Source: JBFKUL01 sp041635755 (lineage in GTDB: Bacteria; Pseudomonadota; Gammaproteobacteria; Burkholderiales; SG8-39). Taken from it: 13,517 nt of DNA. The stretch spans positions 1 through 13,517 of the forward strand of contig JBFKUL010000062.1 of assembly GCA_041635755.1 (NCBI GenBank), written 5' to 3'. A program made the position numbers and the translations under genes. Of the stretch, positions 11,855 through 13,517 are shown piece by piece (positions within the stretch are counted from its first letter, which is position 1; each line of letters opens with the position of its first letter). Under the pieces are notes generated by a model. The model was not told where the DNA came from and made no database searches. It saw only the letters and a list, made by a program, of their open reading frames with translations.

Positions 11855-13048
11855 ATGAACCATCCCGCACCGAACGCCGCCGCGCGCCGCACCGCCGAAA
11901 TCGATCCCTCCCAGGAGGCCCAGCTGATTGCCGCCATCGAGCGGTGGGTGGAAAAGGAGGTGCGTCCACGCGTGAAGCAGTACGACCACGAGGACCGCTA
12001 CCCCACGGAGCTCGTCGAGCAGATGAAGGCACTCGGCTTGTTCGGCGCCACGGTGGCGCAGGAGTACGGCGGCCTCGGGCTTCCCGCGACCACCTACGCG
12101 CGCATTGTCATGCACATCTCCTCGGTGTGGATGGCGCTCACCGGCATCTTCAACTCGCACCTGATGCTCGCGCTCGCGATCGAGAAGTTCGGCACCGAGC
12201 GCCAGAAGCGCCAGTGGCTGCCGAAACTGGCGAGCGGCGAAGTGCGGGGCGGGCTCGCGCTCACCGAGCCCGACGCCGGCACCGACCTCCAGGGTATCCG
12301 CATGAACGCCAGGCGAGATGGCGATCACTACGTCATCAACGGCACCAAGACCTGGATCTCGAACGGCATCGAGGGCACGTGCTTCGCGCTGCTCGTCAAG
12401 ACCGATCCGTCGGCCCAGCCGCGCCACAAGGGCATGAGCGTGTTCATCGCGCCCAAGCAGCAGGGCTTTCGCGTCGGGCGCAAGCTCGAGAAGCTCGGCT
12501 ACAAGTGCATCGACTCGGCCGAGATGGTCTTCGAGGACTATCGCCTGCCGGCCGACCACCTGATCGGCGAGGCGGAGGGCCAGGGCTTCTACCAGGTGAC
12601 CGGCGGCCTCGAGCTCGGGCGCATCAATGTCGCGGCGCGCGGCGTCGGCATCGCCGAGGGCGCGCTGCAGCTCGCCACCGAATATGCCCAGATCCGCAAG
12701 ACCTTCGGCAAGCCGATCTGCGAGCACCAGGCGATCCAGTTGAAGCTCGGCGAGATGGCGACGCGCGCGCGCGCGGCGCGGCTACTCACGCTCGACGCCG
12801 CCGCCAGCTTCGACCGCGGCGAGCGCTGCGATCTCGAAGCCGGCATGGCGAAGTACTTCGCCTCCGAGGCGGCGCTCGAGAACAGCACCGAGTCGATGCG
12901 CATCCACGGCGCCTACGGCTACTCAAAGGAATACGACATCGAGCGCCTCTACCGCGACGCGCCGCTCACCTGCATCGGCGAGGGCACCAACGAGATGCAG
13001 CGCATCATCATCTCGCGCCAGTGGGTCAAGCGGAACCCGGTCTCATGA
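11855..13048 (+). CDS. Acyl-CoA dehydrogenase
   Basis: This FAD-dependent enzyme introduces a double bond between C2 and C3 of an acyl-CoA and passes electrons to electron-transfer flavoprotein. Its 397 residues cover the helical N-terminal domain (to about 130), the middle beta domain with LALTEPDAGTDLQG and TKTWISNGIEG (flavin and substrate contacts), and the C-terminal helical domain with RKTFGKPICEHQAIQ, MAKYFASEAA and HGAYGYSKEYDIERLYRDA. Catalytic glutamate E376 is in the conserved GEGTNEMQ motif. The chain is complete with no broken motif. Substrate class cannot be read from the sequence; the coupled CoA-transferase suggests a carboxylic acid activated by CoA transfer. ATG 11855 is preferred. 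An in-frame ATG at 11807 would add 16 residues lacking family character. Neither start has a strong ribosome-binding site. The stop overlaps the next ATG. Confidence 0.93.
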   Translation: MNHPAPNAAARRTAEIDPSQEAQLIAAIERWVEKEVRPRVKQYDHEDRYPTELVEQMKALGLFGATVAQEYGGLGLPATTYARIVMHISSVWMALTGIFNSHLMLALAIEKFGTERQKRQWLPKLASGEVRGGLALTEPDAGTDLQGIRMNARRDGDHYVINGTKTWISNGIEGTCFALLVKTDPSAQPRHKGMSVFIAPKQQGFRVGRKLEKLGYKCIDSAEMVFEDYRLPADHLIGEAEGQGFYQVTGGLELGRINVAARGVGIAEGALQLATEYAQIRKTFGKPICEHQAIQLKLGEMATRARAARLLTLDAAASFDRGERCDLEAGMAKYFASEAALENSTESMRIHGAYGYSKEYDIERLYRDAPLTCIGEGTNEMQRIIISRQWVKRNPVS

Positions 13049-13517
13049 CGCTGCCGCTCGAAGGCGTGCGCATCCTCGCCGTGGAGCAGTTCGGCGCGGC
13101 GCCCTACGGCACGATGCTGCTCGCCAACCTCGGCGCCGAGGTGATCAAGATCGAGAACGCCGCCGCGGGCGGCGACCCCTCGCGCAGTATCGGCCCCTAC
13201 TTCCTCGGACAAGGCGACAGCCTCTACTTCCAGAGCTGGAACCTGAGCAAGAAGAGCGTGCTGCTCGACCTCAAGACCGACGGCGGGCGGCTCGCCCTCG
13301 AAACGCTCGCGCGCGGCGCGCACGCGCTGGTCAACAACCTGCGCGGGGATCAGCCCGCGAAGCTCGGCCTGGACTACGCAAGCCTTGCCAAGGTTAACCC
13401 GGCGCTTGTGTGCCTGCACATCTCGGCCTACGGCCGCGACAACGAGCGTGCCGGCCGGCCGGGCTACGATTTCCTGATGCAGGCCGAGGCCGGCTTGATG
13501 AGCCTCACCGGCGAGCC
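13045..13517 (+). CDS. CaiB/BaiF (class III) CoA-transferase, 5' part
   Basis: The gene starts at ATG 13045, overlapping the acyl-CoA dehydrogenase stop as ATGA, and runs off the right edge after 157 codons. The N-terminus is characteristic: PLEGVRILAVEQFGAAPYGT, LANLGAEVIKIEN, GGDPSRSIGPY, LSKKSVLLDLKTDGG, LGLDYASLAKVNPALV and ISAYG, then GRPGYDFLMQAEAGLMSLTG. D142 in GYDFLMQ occupies the position of the catalytic aspartate that forms the acyl anhydride in this family. These enzymes move CoA between carboxylic acids; some members act as racemases instead. Coupling to the acyl-CoA dehydrogenase points to activation of the acid that is then oxidised. The acid is unknown. Confidence 0.93.
   Translation, partial: MTLPLEGVRILAVEQFGAAPYGTMLLANLGAEVIKIENAAAGGDPSRSIGPYFLGQGDSLYFQSWNLSKKSVLLDLKTDGGRLALETLARGAHALVNNLRGDQPAKLGLDYASLAKVNPALVCLHISAYGRDNERAGRPGYDFLMQAEAGLMSLTGE

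Noticed and set aside
11738..12727. 329-codon minus-strand frame opposite the acyl-CoA dehydrogenase gene
   Set aside because: Shadow composition; the plus strand encodes all acyl-CoA dehydrogenase motifs.
12760..12782. Alternating GC run resembling a repeat element
   Set aside because: It encodes the Ala/Arg stretch ATRARAARL inside the acyl-CoA dehydrogenase and reflects codon bias.
1..13517. CRISPR arrays, tRNA or rRNA genes, transposase genes, phage genes
   Set aside because: I looked for regularly spaced direct repeats, tRNA-like cloverleaf segments and typical mobile-element proteins on both strands and saw none.

Overview
The window is compact, very G+C-rich DNA with strong third-position G/C bias and many long open frames antisense to real genes. 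The protein families (GlnS with an N-terminal insertion, DUF2799 lipoprotein, DUF1127 protein, hcr-type genes beside acyl-CoA genes) point to a betaproteobacterium, probably Burkholderiales or Rhodocyclales. The genus cannot be told from this sequence. I see no insertion sequence, prophage, CRISPR array, tRNA or rRNA.

Layout. At the left edge is the 5' part of a leftward CHRD-domain lipoprotein gene (1-359). A 292-bp divergent control region with three inverted repeats separates it from a rightward three-gene operon (652-4678) for a molybdenum/Fe-S/flavin enzyme of the 4-hydroxybenzoyl-CoA reductase family, in the order small [2Fe-2S] subunit, large Mo subunit, FAD subunit. The FAD subunit carries the extra four-cysteine [4Fe-4S] loop that marks this family. 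Next come a DUF1127 small protein gene with its own promoter-like sequence, a 5'-leader hairpin and a strong intrinsic terminator (4748-5161); a small lipoprotein gene (5250-5681); and glnS (5749-7494). Convergent to glnS is an epoxide hydrolase gene (7503-8630), followed by two small leftward ORFs (8712-8924 and 8995-9186). Rightward again are a DUF2799 lipoprotein gene with a coiled-coil tail (9421-10059) and a stand-alone CinA C-terminal-domain gene (10132-10626).

The right part holds a leftward diiron ferritin-like protein gene with two E-X29-DEARH half-sites (10663-11724). It is divergent from an acyl-CoA dehydrogenase gene (11855-13048), which overlaps by ATGA the start of a CaiB/BaiF class III CoA-transferase gene that runs off the window.

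How the genes may work together. The hcr-like enzyme is expected to remove the para-hydroxyl group of 4-hydroxybenzoyl-CoA, or a related hydroxyaryl-CoA, and so feed a benzoyl-CoA-type pathway. No ligase, ferredoxin or ring reductase is visible nearby, so its partners must lie elsewhere or its substrate is different. The acyl-CoA dehydrogenase/CoA-transferase pair looks like a module that activates an acid by CoA transfer and then oxidises it; the divergent diiron protein may or may not belong to it. The remaining genes are housekeeping or envelope functions. The best candidates for something not well described are the isolated hcr-like operon with its palindromic control region and the diiron protein of unknown substrate.
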